From Piscinibacter gummiphilus (GTDB lineage Bacteria; Pseudomonadota; Gammaproteobacteria; Burkholderiales; Burkholderiaceae_C): a stretch of DNA of 64,000 nucleotides. Below the pieces are notes generated by a model. It ran no database searches and was not told the origin of the DNA. It saw only the letters and a list, made by a program, of their open reading frames with translations. The DNA is taken from assembly GCF_032681285.1 (NCBI RefSeq), contig NZ_CP136336.1, forward strand, positions 1,351,001 through 1,415,000, written 5' to 3'. Made by a program: the position numbers and the translations under genes. Positions 25,601-34,747 of the stretch are shown in pieces. Every line of letters begins with the position of its first letter. The first letter of the stretch is position 1.

Positions 25601-26929
25601 TCAGCGGATGGGCAAGGCGCCCGCCCGCTTGGTGCCGGGCGGCACGGCGCGTGTGGCTGCCTTCCGATGCCGGTACGGCCGGTAGTTGCCCGAGCCCGTT
25701 CGAGTCGGTGCAGCCTCGGCGGCTGCCACCCGCGACGGGTCGGATGGGGCTACGGCAGCGCCGATGGTTTCGCGGCGCAGGGCGGCCACCTTCTCAGCGG
25801 CCGCCCGGATCGGCCCCTCCTCCGTATGGACGTATCGCATGAACATGGCGATGGTCTTGTGCGCGGTCAACGCCATGCCGACCTTCAGCGGCACGCCCGA
25901 GTTGGCAATGTCCGTGGCGGCCCGGTGCCGAATGCCATGCGTCCCGACGTGAGGCACGCCCACGCGCTTCAGGATGCGCCGCCAGGAGTTGTAGTAGGTG
26001 CTCTCGGGCAGTGAGCGACGGCTGTCGTAGATGCTGGGGCAAACGTAGGGCGAATCGTCAAACCGATAGGCATTGGAAAGCAGCAGAAAGGCCGACTCGC
26101 TCATCGGTTTGGAAATGCAGCCGGTCTTGCTGTCCGGCCAGGCGATGCGACGGTTGTCCAGATCCACCCAAGCCCACTCTAGATCGCAGATTTCCGAGCG
26201 GCGCGCGGAGAACTCGAACTGCAGCCGGATGGCCAGCGTCAGGGTGGGATGCTCCAACCCGTCGACGTCCGCATCGTCGAGGTAGGCATAGATGCGCGCC
26301 AGTTCATCGTCGGTGATGTATCGGGTTTTCCCCTTCTCTGGATACTTCGGCACATGGCGACACGGGTTGGAGCCGTCAGGCCTATAGCCCCACACCTCGG
26401 CCATGTTGAGCATCTTGCGCAGGCAAGCAAGCACCCGGTTGGCCGTGGTGGGCGTCTTCGCGAGATCCCGCATCATGCCGGTCACGTCCGCCCTGGTCAG
26501 GTCGGGCACCTTCACCCTGCCAAGGAGGGGCACGAGGTAGCGGTCGATCTGGCCCTGGTAGGTCTCGACCGTCGAGGGCTTGTTGCGCGTCTTGGAGTAC
26601 TCGTTGATGAACTGCTCACCGAGTTCCCGGACCGTGGGAGCCCTTCGCGCCGCCTGCTTGGCGGCGCTGGGGTCGTTGCCCCTGCGGACGTCGGCCAGCC
26701 AGTCCAGGGCGATCGAACGAGCCTGCTCGACCGTCAGTTCACCGAACAGGCCGATCTTCGGCTTGCGGCGCTCGCCGCAATTGGTGCGGTACTGGAGCAT
26801 GAACACCTTGCGACCGCCTGCCGTGATCTTGCAGAGGAAGCCGGGCGTGGCCGCGTCACGCAGTTCGTAGTCCTTGCCGGTGAACGTGGCGGCATCGACG
26901 ACCGACTTGGTGAGCTTGGTGACTGTCAT
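25601..26929 (-). CDS. int: Tyrosine-recombinase integrase of the island
   Basis: The 442-residue protein has the P4-type layout: an N-terminal DUF4102-like arm-binding region (ELRDAATPGFLCKITAGGRK), a SAM-like core-binding domain (about 100-175) and the catalytic domain. Catalytic residues visible are R243 or R244 (SARRSEICDL), H331 and R334 (HGIRHR), H357 and the nucleophile Y366 (FMRYVHT). The ATG at 26929 has GGGAG upstream; the longer frame continues into sequence between the gene and the attachment site. The gene lies 178 bases from the tRNA-Leu remnant and reads away from it, so it is the enzyme expected to have inserted the island there. A tail of about 75 residues after the tyrosine is Arg/Ala/Pro-rich. 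No disruption is seen, so excision may still be possible. Confidence 0.92.
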   Translation of the reverse strand: MTVTKLTKSVVDAATFTGKDYELRDAATPGFLCKITAGGRKVFMLQYRTNCGERRKPKIGLFGELTVEQARSIALDWLADVRRGNDPSAAKQAARRAPTVRELGEQFINEYSKTRNKPSTVETYQGQIDRYLVPLLGRVKVPDLTRADVTGMMRDLAKTPTTANRVLACLRKMLNMAEVWGYRPDGSNPCRHVPKYPEKGKTRYITDDELARIYAYLDDADVDGLEHPTLTLAIRLQFEFSARRSEICDLEWAWVDLDNRRIAWPDSKTGCISKPMSESAFLLLSNAYRFDDSPYVCPSIYDSRRSLPESTYYNSWRRILKRVGVPHVGTHGIRHRAATDIANSGVPLKVGMALTAHKTIAMFMRYVHTEEGPIRAAAEKVAALRRETIGAAVAPSDPSRVAAAEAAPTRTGSGNYRPYRHRKAATRAVPPGTKRAGALPIR

Positions 26930-27107
26930 GAAAACTCCCGCCTGGTTGACCGAAACAGGGAACCGGCCAGGAGCCACGAGAGCGGCAAACTCAGCGTGAT
27001 GGGTCCAATCATGGGGTAAGACTACGTCGGACCGAACTCCCGGAAAACCAAGCGCAGCAAGCACTTGGGGGTTCCAGCGTAGGTCCATCGTAGGCTTCAA
27101 ACCTCGG

Positions 27108-27160
27108 CTCAAAATCCCGTTCCGCAAGGAGTGTCGGTTCGATTCCGACCCGAGGCACCA
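27108..27160 (+). other. Right attachment site: 3' half of tRNA-Leu(CAA)
   Basis: From the anticodon loop CTCAAAA onward the sequence is a perfect tRNA-Leu 3' half: anticodon 3' stem TCCCG, a class II variable arm (TCC-GCAA-GGA), T stem GTCGG/CCGAC around TTCGATT, acceptor strand CCGAGGC, discriminator A and encoded CCA. The bases before it (CTCGG instead of the CGGGA needed to pair) do not form a 5' half. This is the duplicated core left at the far end of an element that integrated into a tRNA gene. The island side holds 178 gene-free bases up to the integrase start, expected to contain its promoter and recombinase sites. Confidence 0.88.
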
Positions 27161-27248
27161 CCCCTTCTCACCCGCACCTTCCCCCCAGAGCCATTGCCGA
27201 TGGCGGGGCTTGGCAGCGCTGCGACAATGCGCCGCAGGAGAGACCCCC

Positions 27249-28151
27249 GTGCACTACAAGACGATAGAAGACGTGATCGGCCGCACGCCGCTGGTTCGGC
27301 TGGTGCGCGTGCCAGGCGCCGAGAACGATCGCCGCGGCAACGTGATCCTCGGCAAGCTCGAAGGCAACAACCCCGCCGGTTCGGTGAAAGACCGGCCCGC
27401 CATCAGCATGATTCGGCGCGCCGAAGAGCGCGGCGACATCAAACCCGGCGACACGCTGATCGAAGCCACCTCGGGCAACACCGGCATTGCGCTGGCGATG
27501 GCGGCGGCCATCCGCGGCTACCGCATGGTGCTCATCATGCCGGAGGACCTCTCCATCGAACGCGCACAGACGATGAAGGCCTTCGGTGCCGAACTCGTGC
27601 TCACGCCGCGCAGCGGCGGCATGGAATACGCACGCGACCTCGCCGACCAGATGGTGCGTGACGGCAAGGGCCGCGTGCTCGACCAGTTCGCCAACGCCGA
27701 CAACCCGCGCGCCCACTACGAGACCACCGGCCCCGAGATCTGGGACGACACCGACGGCCGCATCACGCATTTCGTGAGCGCGATGGGCACCACCGGCACC
27801 ATCACCGGCACCTCGCGCTACCTGAAGGAAAAGAATCCGGCAGTGCGCATCATCGGCGCGCAGCCGGCCGAAGGCTCGCGCATTCCCGGCATCCGCAAGT
27901 GGCCCGAGGCCTACATGCCGAAGATCTACGACCCGACCCACATCGACGAGGTGGTGAACGTGTCGCAGGAAGCCTCCGAAGACATGGCCCGCCGCCTGGC
28001 GCGTGAAGAGGGCATCTTCGGCGGCATCTCCGCCGCGGGTGCCTGCTGGGTGGCGCTGGAGATCGCCAAGAAAGTCGAGAACGCGACCATCGTGTTCGTC
28101 GTCTGCGATCGCGGGGATCGGTATCTCTCCACGGGAGTGTTCCCCGCATGA
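27249..28151 (+). CDS. cysM: Cysteine synthase B (O-acetylserine sulfhydrylase)
   Basis: Makes L-cysteine from O-acetylserine and sulfide or thiosulfate using pyridoxal phosphate. The protein (300 residues) has the PLP lysine in NPAGSVKDRP (K47) and the phosphate/substrate loop TSGNTG (74-79). The sequence follows CysM (EDLSIERAQTMKAFGAELVLT, no C-terminal SAT-binding tail features of CysK). The GTG start is chosen because GGAGAG lies ten bases upstream and the family begins at YKTIEDVIGRTPLVRL. The first 89 bases after the island boundary carry no other gene, so the island lies directly upstream and may have replaced the native promoter region. The gene overlaps the NUDIX gene by four bases, starting a three-gene operon. 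Confidence 0.93.
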   Translation: MHYKTIEDVIGRTPLVRLVRVPGAENDRRGNVILGKLEGNNPAGSVKDRPAISMIRRAEERGDIKPGDTLIEATSGNTGIALAMAAAIRGYRMVLIMPEDLSIERAQTMKAFGAELVLTPRSGGMEYARDLADQMVRDGKGRVLDQFANADNPRAHYETTGPEIWDDTDGRITHFVSAMGTTGTITGTSRYLKEKNPAVRIIGAQPAEGSRIPGIRKWPEAYMPKIYDPTHIDEVVNVSQEASEDMARRLAREEGIFGGISAAGACWVALEIAKKVENATIVFVVCDRGDRYLSTGVFPA

Positions 28152-28699
28152 AGCACCAGTTCAATTTCTGCCCCAACTGCGCCACCGAATTGCAGCAACT
28201 CGTCGCCGAGGAAGACGGCGGCCCGAAGGTGCGTACACGCTGCCCGGCCTGCAATTGGACGCATTGGAACAACCCGACGCCGGTGCTCGCCGCGGTGATC
28301 GAGATGCCCGACCGCGATGGCCACTTGCTGCTCGCACGCAATGCCGCATGGCCCGGTCGCTTCTTCGGCCTCATCACCGGCTTCATGGAAGCGGGCGAGA
28401 CGCCCGAAGGCGGCATCGCACGCGAAGTGCTCGAAGAGACCTCGCTCACGGTCGACGCGGTGAAGCTGATCGGCGTCTACGACTTCCAGCGCATGAACCA
28501 GGTCATCATCGCCTACCACGTGGTGGCGCATGGCGAGATCAAGCTGTCACCCGAGCTCGCCGAGTACAAGATCGTCTCGCCGCACGAAGTGAAATGCTGG
28601 CCCGCCGGCACCGGCCAGGCGCTGGCCGAATGGCTCACCTCGCGCGGCATCACGCCGCAGTGGCTCGAGCTGCCGCCACGCCGCCCCTCTGAAGGTTGA
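28148..28699 (+). CDS. NUDIX hydrolase with zinc ribbon (NudC-like)
   Basis: The 183-residue protein has an N-terminal zinc ribbon (C8, C11, C32, C35) followed by a complete NUDIX box, running from G78 to L100 with core AREVLEETSL. This arrangement is that of the NADH pyrophosphatase/NudC-like group, which hydrolyse NADH or remove NAD caps from RNA, although true NudC is longer and carries an SQPWPFPxS motif that is missing here. Substrate is therefore uncertain; ADP-ribose is another option. The start overlaps the cysM stop in ATGA and the stop lies five bases before the TusA-like start, so the three are co-transcribed. Confidence 0.85.
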   Translation: MKHQFNFCPNCATELQQLVAEEDGGPKVRTRCPACNWTHWNNPTPVLAAVIEMPDRDGHLLLARNAAWPGRFFGLITGFMEAGETPEGGIAREVLEETSLTVDAVKLIGVYDFQRMNQVIIAYHVVAHGEIKLSPELAEYKIVSPHEVKCWPAGTGQALAEWLTSRGITPQWLELPPRRPSEG

Positions 28700-28704
28700 A
28701 CGCG

Positions 28705-28932
28705 ATGGACTTCCACAAGGAACTCGACACCCGCGGGCTCAACTGCCCGCTGCCCATCCTGAAGGCCAAGAAGGCGCTCGCCGACATGCACAGCGGCGAG
28801 ATCCTGAAGGTCGTGGCGACCGACCCCGGGTCGATGCGCGACTTCCAGGCGTTTGCGCGGCAGACGGGGAATGAACTCGTCGAGCAGTCAGCGGCGAACG
28901 ACGAGTTCGTGCATTTCCTCAGAAGGCGTTAG
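28705..28932 (+). CDS. TusA-family sulfur carrier protein
   Basis: The 75-residue protein has the SirA/TusA signature TRGLNCPLPILKAKKAL with the sulfur-carrying cysteine at C14. Family members pass persulfide sulfur to thio-tRNA, molybdopterin or sulfur-oxidation enzymes. The ATG at 28705 is preferred to the TTG at 28696 because GAAGG then sits nine bases away. Being the third gene of a cysM operon supports a role in moving sulfur linked to cysteine, but the exact acceptor cannot be read from sequence. The stop codon overlaps the galU stop codon on the opposite strand, leaving no space for a terminator between the two. Confidence 0.88.
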   Translation: MDFHKELDTRGLNCPLPILKAKKALADMHSGEILKVVATDPGSMRDFQAFARQTGNELVEQSAANDEFVHFLRRR

Positions 28933-29795
28933 ATCTCGACGCTTCTGAGGTAGTCGCGGAAGCCAGGCCCCAACACAGGGTGCTTCAACGCCAGCTCCAC
29001 GTTGGCCTGCAGGAAGCCTTCCTTGCTGCCGCAGTCGTAGCGCTTGCCTTCGTAGCGATACGCAAACACCTTCTCGCGGCGCAGCAGGCCGGCGATGCCG
29101 TCGGTGAGCTGGATCTCACCGCCCACGCCACGTGGCTGGTTGGCGATCTCGTGGAAGACGCCCGGCGTGAGGATGTAGCGGCCGGCCACACCCAGGCGTG
29201 ACGGAGCCACTTCAGGCGCCGGCTTCTCGACGATGCGGCTCACGTCCATCAGGTGTTCGTTGACCGGCGTGCCGGCCACGATGCCGTAGCGCCGCGTGTG
29301 TTCCGCCGGCACCTCTTGCACCGCGAGGATGGACACGCGCCATTCGTTGAACTGCTCGACCATCTGTTTGAGCACCGGCTTGTCGCCGACCATCAGGTCG
29401 TCGGCCAGCAGCACGGCGAACGGGTCCTTGCCGATCAGGCGCTGGCCGCACAGCACGGCGTGGCCGAGGCCCAGGGCCTGCGCCTGGCGCACGTAGATGC
29501 ACTCCATGTCGTCGGGCTTCACCGAACGCACCACCTCGAGCAGCTCCTGCTTGTTGGCCTGTTCGAGTGCGACTTCCAGCTCGAAGGTCATGTCGAAGTG
29601 GTCTTCGATCGGGCGCTTGTGGCGGCCGGTCACGAAGATCATCTCCCGCACGCCGGCCGCGTAGGCTTCTTCGACGGCGTACTGGATGAGTGGCTTGTCG
29701 ACCACCGGCAGCATCTCTTTGGGTTGTGCTTTTGTCGCCGGCAGGAAGCGGGTGCCGAGTCCTGCCACGGGGAAGATCGCTTTGGTGACTAACAT
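28929..29795 (-). CDS. galU: UTP-glucose-1-phosphate uridylyltransferase
   Basis: Makes UDP-glucose from UTP and glucose-1-phosphate for cell-envelope polysaccharides. The 288-residue protein shows the nucleotide-binding loop AGLGTRFLPATKAQPKEM (residues 11-28), VTGRHKRPIEDHFD, LADDLMVG with the metal-binding Asp, and IVEKPAP. The length is typical for bacterial GalU. The ATG giving MLVTKAIFPVAG matches the family start; the GTG further upstream would add an unlikely tail. The gene faces the TusA-like gene and diverges from the dehydrogenase-like gene with 80 bases between, where both promoters must lie. Confidence 0.95.
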   Translation of the reverse strand: MLVTKAIFPVAGLGTRFLPATKAQPKEMLPVVDKPLIQYAVEEAYAAGVREMIFVTGRHKRPIEDHFDMTFELEVALEQANKQELLEVVRSVKPDDMECIYVRQAQALGLGHAVLCGQRLIGKDPFAVLLADDLMVGDKPVLKQMVEQFNEWRVSILAVQEVPAEHTRRYGIVAGTPVNEHLMDVSRIVEKPAPEVAPSRLGVAGRYILTPGVFHEIANQPRGVGGEIQLTDGIAGLLRREKVFAYRYEGKRYDCGSKEGFLQANVELALKHPVLGPGFRDYLRSVEI

Positions 29796-29875
29796 CTGCT
29801 TACAATCGTGGTTCTGAGGAAGGGGTCCGAGAGATTCTGTCACGCGCTCTGTGGCAGTCGTGACCCCTGGAATGC

Positions 29876-30853
29876 ATGGACATACTCATCATCGAGCCCC
29901 TCGAAACCGAGGTGATGCAGTGGCTGGCAGATCGCCATTCCGTGCGTTATGCCCCCGAACTGGCGCGCGATGCGCGCGAATTCCGGCAGTCGCTCTACAA
30001 CGTGCGCGCGCTGATCCTGCCGTCGTTCGTTGCGCTGGATGGCGCGGCGCTGCATTACGCGCCGGTCCTGCGCGCCGTCGGGCGGGTGAGTGGCGGCGCC
30101 GAGAACGTCGACCTCGACGCCTGCTCGCGTGCCGGTGTGGAAGTGGTGCGCAGCGCCACGGCCACCGCCCAGGCCGAGGCCGAATTCATGATCGGCGCGA
30201 TGCTCTCGCTGCTGCGGCGCGTGCCGGTCGAAGGCTCCGACGGCATGCTGGTCGGCCGCGAGCTGGGCGCCTGCACCGTGGGCTTGATCGGCATGCCGCC
30301 GGCCGCCAAGGCGATGGCGCAGATGCTCTCGGGCTTCGGTTCGCGCATGGTGGGTTATGACCCGTCGCTGCATGCAAGCGACGGCGTGTTCGAGCGCTGG
30401 CGCGTGGCGCCGCTCGGCCTGCGAGAGCTGCTGGAGACGAGCGATGCGGTCTGCGTGCAGCTCAACTACTTCAGCCGCTACCAGGGCCTGCTCGGCGAGC
30501 GTTTCCTGCCCTACTGCAAGCCCAACCAGGTCATGGTGAGCATCTCGCACTCGGGCGTGTTCAACGAACGGGCGCTGGCCGACGTGCTCATCAGCGGCCG
30601 CCTCTCGGCGTGCTGGCTCGACAGCCTGGAGCCTGGGGCGCTGGACGACGGCCGCCCGCTCAAGGGCATGGACACCTTGCAGGTCACGCCGCGCGTGGCG
30701 AGCACCACGCGCGAGTCGCGCCTGCGCAGCGCGTGGGCCGTGGCCCGGCGCATCGACGAGCTGCTCCAAGCGACGCCGCCGGCGCCGCGCGAATTCAGGC
30801 CGTCGATCCCAGGCGAGCCAACTGATCTCGCAGCCGCTCAAGAGCAGCCGTGA
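29876..30853 (+). CDS. D-2-hydroxyacid dehydrogenase homologue lacking catalytic residues
   Basis: The 325-residue protein follows the D-isomer-specific 2-hydroxyacid dehydrogenase fold from end to end ([51 protein letters not shown]). Key positions are changed. The Rossmann GxGxxG is replaced by GLIGMPPAA (136-144). The substrate arginine of the usual NxxRG motif is H225 ([14 protein letters not shown]), and the catalytic histidine of the TPH motif is R273 ([10 protein letters not shown]). E252 may remain. It is therefore probably not an active dehydrogenase of the usual kind. The reading frame is intact and codon use is like its neighbours, so it is a kept gene rather than a decaying one. 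Its last 59 bases overlap the 3' end of valS on the other strand. Confidence 0.75.
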   Translation: MDILIIEPLETEVMQWLADRHSVRYAPELARDAREFRQSLYNVRALILPSFVALDGAALHYAPVLRAVGRVSGGAENVDLDACSRAGVEVVRSATATAQAEAEFMIGAMLSLLRRVPVEGSDGMLVGRELGACTVGLIGMPPAAKAMAQMLSGFGSRMVGYDPSLHASDGVFERWRVAPLGLRELLETSDAVCVQLNYFSRYQGLLGERFLPYCKPNQVMVSISHSGVFNERALADVLISGRLSACWLDSLEPGALDDGRPLKGMDTLQVTPRVASTTRESRLRSAWAVARRIDELLQATPPAPREFRPSIPGEPTDLAAAQEQP

Positions 30854-33632
30854 AGTCGGCGATGCGCTGACGCTCCTGCGCCACCACCTCGGCCGGGGCG
30901 CGCGCCACAAACGATTCGTTCGACAGCTTGCCGGTCGCCTTGGTGAGCTCGGCGTCCAGGCGCTTGATTTCCTTGTTCAGGCGCTCGGTTTCGGCGGCGA
31001 CATCGATCTCCACGTGCAGCGCGAGGCGCGACTCGCCCGACACCACCACGGGTGACTGGCGCGTGGCCTCGTTGAACGCGCCTTCGTCGTCGAACACCTT
31101 CACTTCGGAAAGCTTGCCGAGTGTCTTCAAGACGGCCGCGGCTTCGTTCAGGAAGCTGTTGTCGCCGATCACATAGAGCGGCACACGGTCGCTCGGCGAC
31201 AGCCCCATCTCGCCCCGCAGCGCACGGCAGGCACTCACCAGCCCCTTGAGCTTGGCCATCCAGGCATCGGCCTTGGGGTCGATGCGGTCGAGCTGCGCCG
31301 TCGGGTAGCTGGCGGTGGCGATCGTTTCGGCGTTCTTGCGGCCAGCGATCGGCGCCACCGTCTCCCACAACTCCGCGGTGAGGAAGGGCGTGATCGGGTG
31401 CAGCAGGCGCAGCACCGTTTCGAGCGTGCGGATCAGCGTGCGGCGTGTGGCGCGTTGCTGCGCCTCGTTGCCGTTCTGGATCTGCACCTTCGCGATCTCG
31501 ATGTACCAGTCGCAGTATTCGTCCCACACGAACTGGTAGAGCGTGTTGGCCACGTTGTCGAGGCGGTACTCCTCGAAGCCCTGCGCCACGGCGGCTTCCA
31601 CGCGCTGCAGCTCGCTCGCGATCCAGCGGTCGGCCTGGCTGAAGCTCATGTAGCCGTGGAAGGCGCCGCCGGGCTCGCACTCGGCCTTGGTGTGTTCCTT
31701 CAGGCCGCAGTCCTGGCCCTCGGTGTTCATCAGCACGAACTTGGTCGCGTTCCAGAGCTTGTTGCAGAAGTTGCGATAGCCCTCGCAGCGCTTGGTGTCG
31801 AAGTTGATGCTGCGGCCGAGCGTGGCGAGCGCGGCGAAGGTGAAGCGCAGCGCATCGGCGCCATAGCCCGGAATGCCCTCTGGGAATTCCTTCTCGGTGG
31901 CCTTGCGCACCTTGGGCGCCGTCTCGGGCTTGCGCAGGCCTTGTGTGCGCTTCTCCAGCAGCGGGGCGAGCTCAATGCCGTCGATCAGGTCGACCGGGTC
32001 GAGCACGTTGCCTTCCGACTTGCTCATCTTCTTGCCGTGCGCATCGAGCACCAGGCCGTGGATGTAGACGTGCTTGAACGGCACCTTGCCCGTGAAGTGC
32101 TTGGTCATCATGATCATCCGGGCGACCCAGAAGAAGATGATGTCGTAGCCGGTCACGAGCACGGAAGACGGCAGGAAGAGGTCCTGCTCGATCGTCTTCT
32201 CAGGCCAGCCCAGCGTGGAGAAAGGCACGAGGGCCGACGAGTACCAGGTGTCGAGCACGTCTTCGTCGCGGCGCAGCGGGCCGGTGTAGCCGGCTGCCTT
32301 GGCCTGGGCGTGGGCTTCTTCCTCGGTGCGCGCCACGAAGAGCTGGCCGCCGTCGCCGTACCAGGCCGGGATCTGGTGGCCCCACCAGAGCTGGCGCGAG
32401 ATGCACCAGTCCTGGATGTTCTTCATCCACTGGTTGTAGGTGTTGACCCAGTTCTCGGGCACGAACTTCACGTCGCCCGTTTCCACCGCTTCGATGGCTT
32501 CCTGCGCGATGCTCTTGCCGTTGGCGCCAGCCTTGGTCATTGCCACGAACCACTGGTCGGTCAGCATCGGCTCGATGATCTGGCCGGTGCGGGCGCAGCG
32601 CGGCACCATCAACTTGTGCTTCTTCACCTCGACGAGCAGGCCTTCGGCTTCGAGCTGCTCGACGATCTTCTTGCGCGCGACAAAACGGTCGAGCCCGCGG
32701 TAGGCCTCGGGCGCTTCGTCGTTCACCTTCGCGTCGAGCGTGAAGATGGTGAGCATCGGCAGCTTGTGGCGCAGGCCCACCTGGTAGTCGTTGGTGTCGT
32801 GCGCCGGCGTGACCTTCACGACGCCGGTGCCGAACTCCTTGTCCACATAGTCGTCGGCGATCACCGGCACGAGACGGCCGGTGATGGGCAGCTTGACCTG
32901 CTGGCCGATCAGGTGGGTGTAGCGAGTGTCTTCCGGGTGCACCATCACCGCCGTGTCGCCGAGCATGGTCTCGGGGCGGGTGGTGGCGACCACGAGTGAT
33001 TCAGACGAACCGTCGATCGGATAGCGGATGTGCCACAGCGAGCCATCTTCTTCCTCGCTCTCCACCTCCAGGTCAGACACCGCGGACTTGAGGATCGGGT
33101 CCCAGCTCACCAGCCGCTTGCCGCGGTAAATCAGTCCTTCTTCGTACAGCTTCACGAAGGTGTCGGTGACGACCTTCGACAGCTTCTCGTCCATCGTGAA
33201 GTACTCGTGCTGCCACGACACCGAGTCGCCCATGCGGCGCATCTGGTTGGTGATGGTCGAGCCCGAGACTTCCTTCCACTCCCACACCTTGGCGACGAAG
33301 TTCTTGCGGCCGAGGTCGTGGCGACTCTGCTTCTGCTGCTCCAGCTGGCGTTCCACCACGATCTGCGTCGCGATGCCGGCGTGGTCGGTGCCGGGCACCC
33401 ACAGGGTGTTGTGGCCGCGCATGCGGTGGTAGCGCGTCAACGAGTCCATGATGGTCTGGTTGAACGCATGGCCCATGTGCAGCGTGCCCGTCACGTTGGG
33501 TGGCGGCAGCTGGATGCAGAACGACTCCTTGGTCGGGTCGAGCGTGGGTTCGTAGGCGCCGCTTTGTTCCCACAAAGGGCCCCACTTGGCTTCGATGGCG
33601 GTGGGTTCGAAGGATTTGGCGAGTTCGGTCAT
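30795..33632 (-). CDS. valS: Valyl-tRNA synthetase
   Basis: Charges tRNA-Val. The 945-residue class I synthetase has the HIGH motif as HMGH (52-55), the KMSKS loop as KKMSKSEGN near 535, the CP1 editing domain ([15 protein letters not shown]), and the anticodon-binding domain. It ends in the ValRS-specific C-terminal coiled coil ([20 protein letters not shown]). The ATG at 33632 gives the normal start [17 protein letters not shown]; the longer frame reaches into the intergenic hairpin region and is rejected. Its 3' end overlaps the dehydrogenase-like gene. The beta-lactamase gene lies 100 bases upstream on the same strand. Confidence 0.97.
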   Translation of the reverse strand: MTELAKSFEPTAIEAKWGPLWEQSGAYEPTLDPTKESFCIQLPPPNVTGTLHMGHAFNQTIMDSLTRYHRMRGHNTLWVPGTDHAGIATQIVVERQLEQQKQSRHDLGRKNFVAKVWEWKEVSGSTITNQMRRMGDSVSWQHEYFTMDEKLSKVVTDTFVKLYEEGLIYRGKRLVSWDPILKSAVSDLEVESEEEDGSLWHIRYPIDGSSESLVVATTRPETMLGDTAVMVHPEDTRYTHLIGQQVKLPITGRLVPVIADDYVDKEFGTGVVKVTPAHDTNDYQVGLRHKLPMLTIFTLDAKVNDEAPEAYRGLDRFVARKKIVEQLEAEGLLVEVKKHKLMVPRCARTGQIIEPMLTDQWFVAMTKAGANGKSIAQEAIEAVETGDVKFVPENWVNTYNQWMKNIQDWCISRQLWWGHQIPAWYGDGGQLFVARTEEEAHAQAKAAGYTGPLRRDEDVLDTWYSSALVPFSTLGWPEKTIEQDLFLPSSVLVTGYDIIFFWVARMIMMTKHFTGKVPFKHVYIHGLVLDAHGKKMSKSEGNVLDPVDLIDGIELAPLLEKRTQGLRKPETAPKVRKATEKEFPEGIPGYGADALRFTFAALATLGRSINFDTKRCEGYRNFCNKLWNATKFVLMNTEGQDCGLKEHTKAECEPGGAFHGYMSFSQADRWIASELQRVEAAVAQGFEEYRLDNVANTLYQFVWDEYCDWYIEIAKVQIQNGNEAQQRATRRTLIRTLETVLRLLHPITPFLTAELWETVAPIAGRKNAETIATASYPTAQLDRIDPKADAWMAKLKGLVSACRALRGEMGLSPSDRVPLYVIGDNSFLNEAAAVLKTLGKLSEVKVFDDEGAFNEATRQSPVVVSGESRLALHVEIDVAAETERLNKEIKRLDAELTKATGKLSNESFVARAPAEVVAQERQRIADFTAALERLRDQLARLGSTA

Positions 33633-33732
33633 GGTGAGGCGAAGCGGACCGTGCGGGCCGGCGGAAGGACTGCGGAGAAGGGCGTGAATTGTAGGCGGCG
33701 GCCCTCCCGCGGCGGCCTGGGCGGTGGCGGCC

Positions 33733-34626
33733 TCAGCCTCGCTCGAACACCTGCGCGGCGATGTGGGCATGGACGCGGTTCTGGTCGGCCGCCGGCACGG
33801 TGCTGGCCGTGAGAAACGCAGCCACCACGATCGGCCGGCCGGCGGGTGTCCAGAACACGCCCACGTCGTTGGTGCTGCCTCGGCCGCTGGTGCCGGTCTT
33901 GTCGGCCAACTGCCAGCCCGCGGGCAGGTTGGCGCGCAACCGGCTGCCGCTCGTCACCGTGGCCAGGCCCCAGGCCTTGAGCTGCTCGCGCGACCGGGCA
34001 GACAACCCGTCGCCCAGCACCAGGCGCTGCATCAGCGAGGCCATCGCCCGCGGGCTGGTCGTGTCTCCCGCGTCGCCGTGGCGGGCGTCGTTCACTTCGG
34101 GCTCGTTGCGGGCCAGCAGCGTGGTGTTGTCACCTCGGCTGCGCACGAAGCGGTTGAACGCGGCGGGCCCGCCGAGGGTTCGCAGCAGCACGTTGGCCGC
34201 GGTGTTGTCGCTGTGCGCCACCGTCGCCGCGCACAGGTCGCCGACTCGCATGCCGGAGGCCACGTGCTGTTCGCTGACGGGCGAATGGGGCAGCAGCTCG
34301 TCGCGCGAATAGGTCAGCACCCGGTCGAGCGATTCGCGGCCTGCGTCCACTTCGGCGAGCAGGGCGGCGGCCAGCGGCCATTTGAAGGTGCTGCACATCG
34401 GGAAACGCTCGTCGCCGCGCCAGCTGAATTGCTGGCCACGCTGCGGGTCGATCAACGTCACGCCCAGCAGGCCGCCTGCCTGCTTCTCGAGTGCTTGCCA
34501 GCGTCGTTCGAGCGGGCCGTCTGCGTGAGGGCTGGCAGCACCCGGCCGGGCGCTTGCGCAGGATGCGCCGCTCAACGCGGTGGCGAGCAGGGCGGAAAAG
34601 GTTCTTCGATCCATGGGGCTTGCCAT
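33733..34626 (-). CDS. Class A beta-lactamase with Tat-type signal
   Basis: All active-site elements of a class A serine beta-lactamase are present in the 297-residue protein: STFK (S79-K82), SDN (139-141), the omega-loop EPEVN (E175, N179) and KTG (243-245). The N-terminus [16 protein letters not shown] carries two arginines before a hydrophobic stretch, fitting export by the Tat route, which is common for chromosomal class A enzymes of environmental bacteria. Two in-frame ATGs (34626, 34614) are possible; neither has a clear ribosome binding site. The gene is divergent from a LysR regulator of the AmpR/GcvA kind, the usual layout of an inducible beta-lactamase. The substrate range cannot be read from sequence. 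Confidence 0.92.
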   Translation of the reverse strand: MASPMDRRTFSALLATALSGASCASARPGAASPHADGPLERRWQALEKQAGGLLGVTLIDPQRGQQFSWRGDERFPMCSTFKWPLAAALLAEVDAGRESLDRVLTYSRDELLPHSPVSEQHVASGMRVGDLCAATVAHSDNTAANVLLRTLGGPAAFNRFVRSRGDNTTLLARNEPEVNDARHGDAGDTTSPRAMASLMQRLVLGDGLSARSREQLKAWGLATVTSGSRLRANLPAGWQLADKTGTSGRGSTNDVGVFWTPAGRPIVVAAFLTASTVPAADQNRVHAHIAAQVFERG

Positions 34627-34705
34627 CGTCTGGCTGTGGGGTTGGGAAGGTCCGCACGATAGTCAGCTGCCGAGGGGTCGACAAACGGTGAATTGCAGGG
34701 CCAGA

Positions 34706-34722
34706 CCCCAGAAAATCTGGGG
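34706..34722. promoter_or_regulatory. Inverted repeat between bla and its LysR regulator, candidate operator
   Basis: CCCCAG-AAAAT-CTGGGG is a perfect six-base inverted repeat (extending imperfectly outward) in the 121-base divergent intergenic region, 26 bases before the regulator's start. LysR regulators bind AT-centred dyads of this kind between divergent genes. It is not followed by a T-run, so a terminator is less likely. Confidence 0.5.
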
Positions 34723-34747
34723 GAATCCGCGCGCCAGAATGGTCGCC

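Larger units (their letters stand above)
1..27160. mobile_element. Right portion of a tRNA-Leu-integrated genomic island carrying defence genes
   Basis: The right boundary is set by a 3' half of tRNA-Leu(CAA) that has no matching 5' half, with a tyrosine recombinase gene beside it. The left end is not in the window; an intact tRNA-Leu gene is expected there. The left 2.3 kb carries small leftward genes of island-backbone type, including a RadC-family protein. The middle is a long rightward defence cluster and the right end has a toxin-antitoxin pair and the integrase. Genes beyond 27160 are ordinary chromosomal genes (cysM, galU, valS). Whether the element is a conjugative element, a mobilisable island or a decayed island cannot be judged, since no transfer gene is visible here. 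Confidence 0.85.

Noticed and set aside
27090..27160. Complete tRNA-Leu gene
   Set aside because: The bases 5' of the anticodon loop do not pair with the anticodon stem or acceptor stem; only the 3' half is present.
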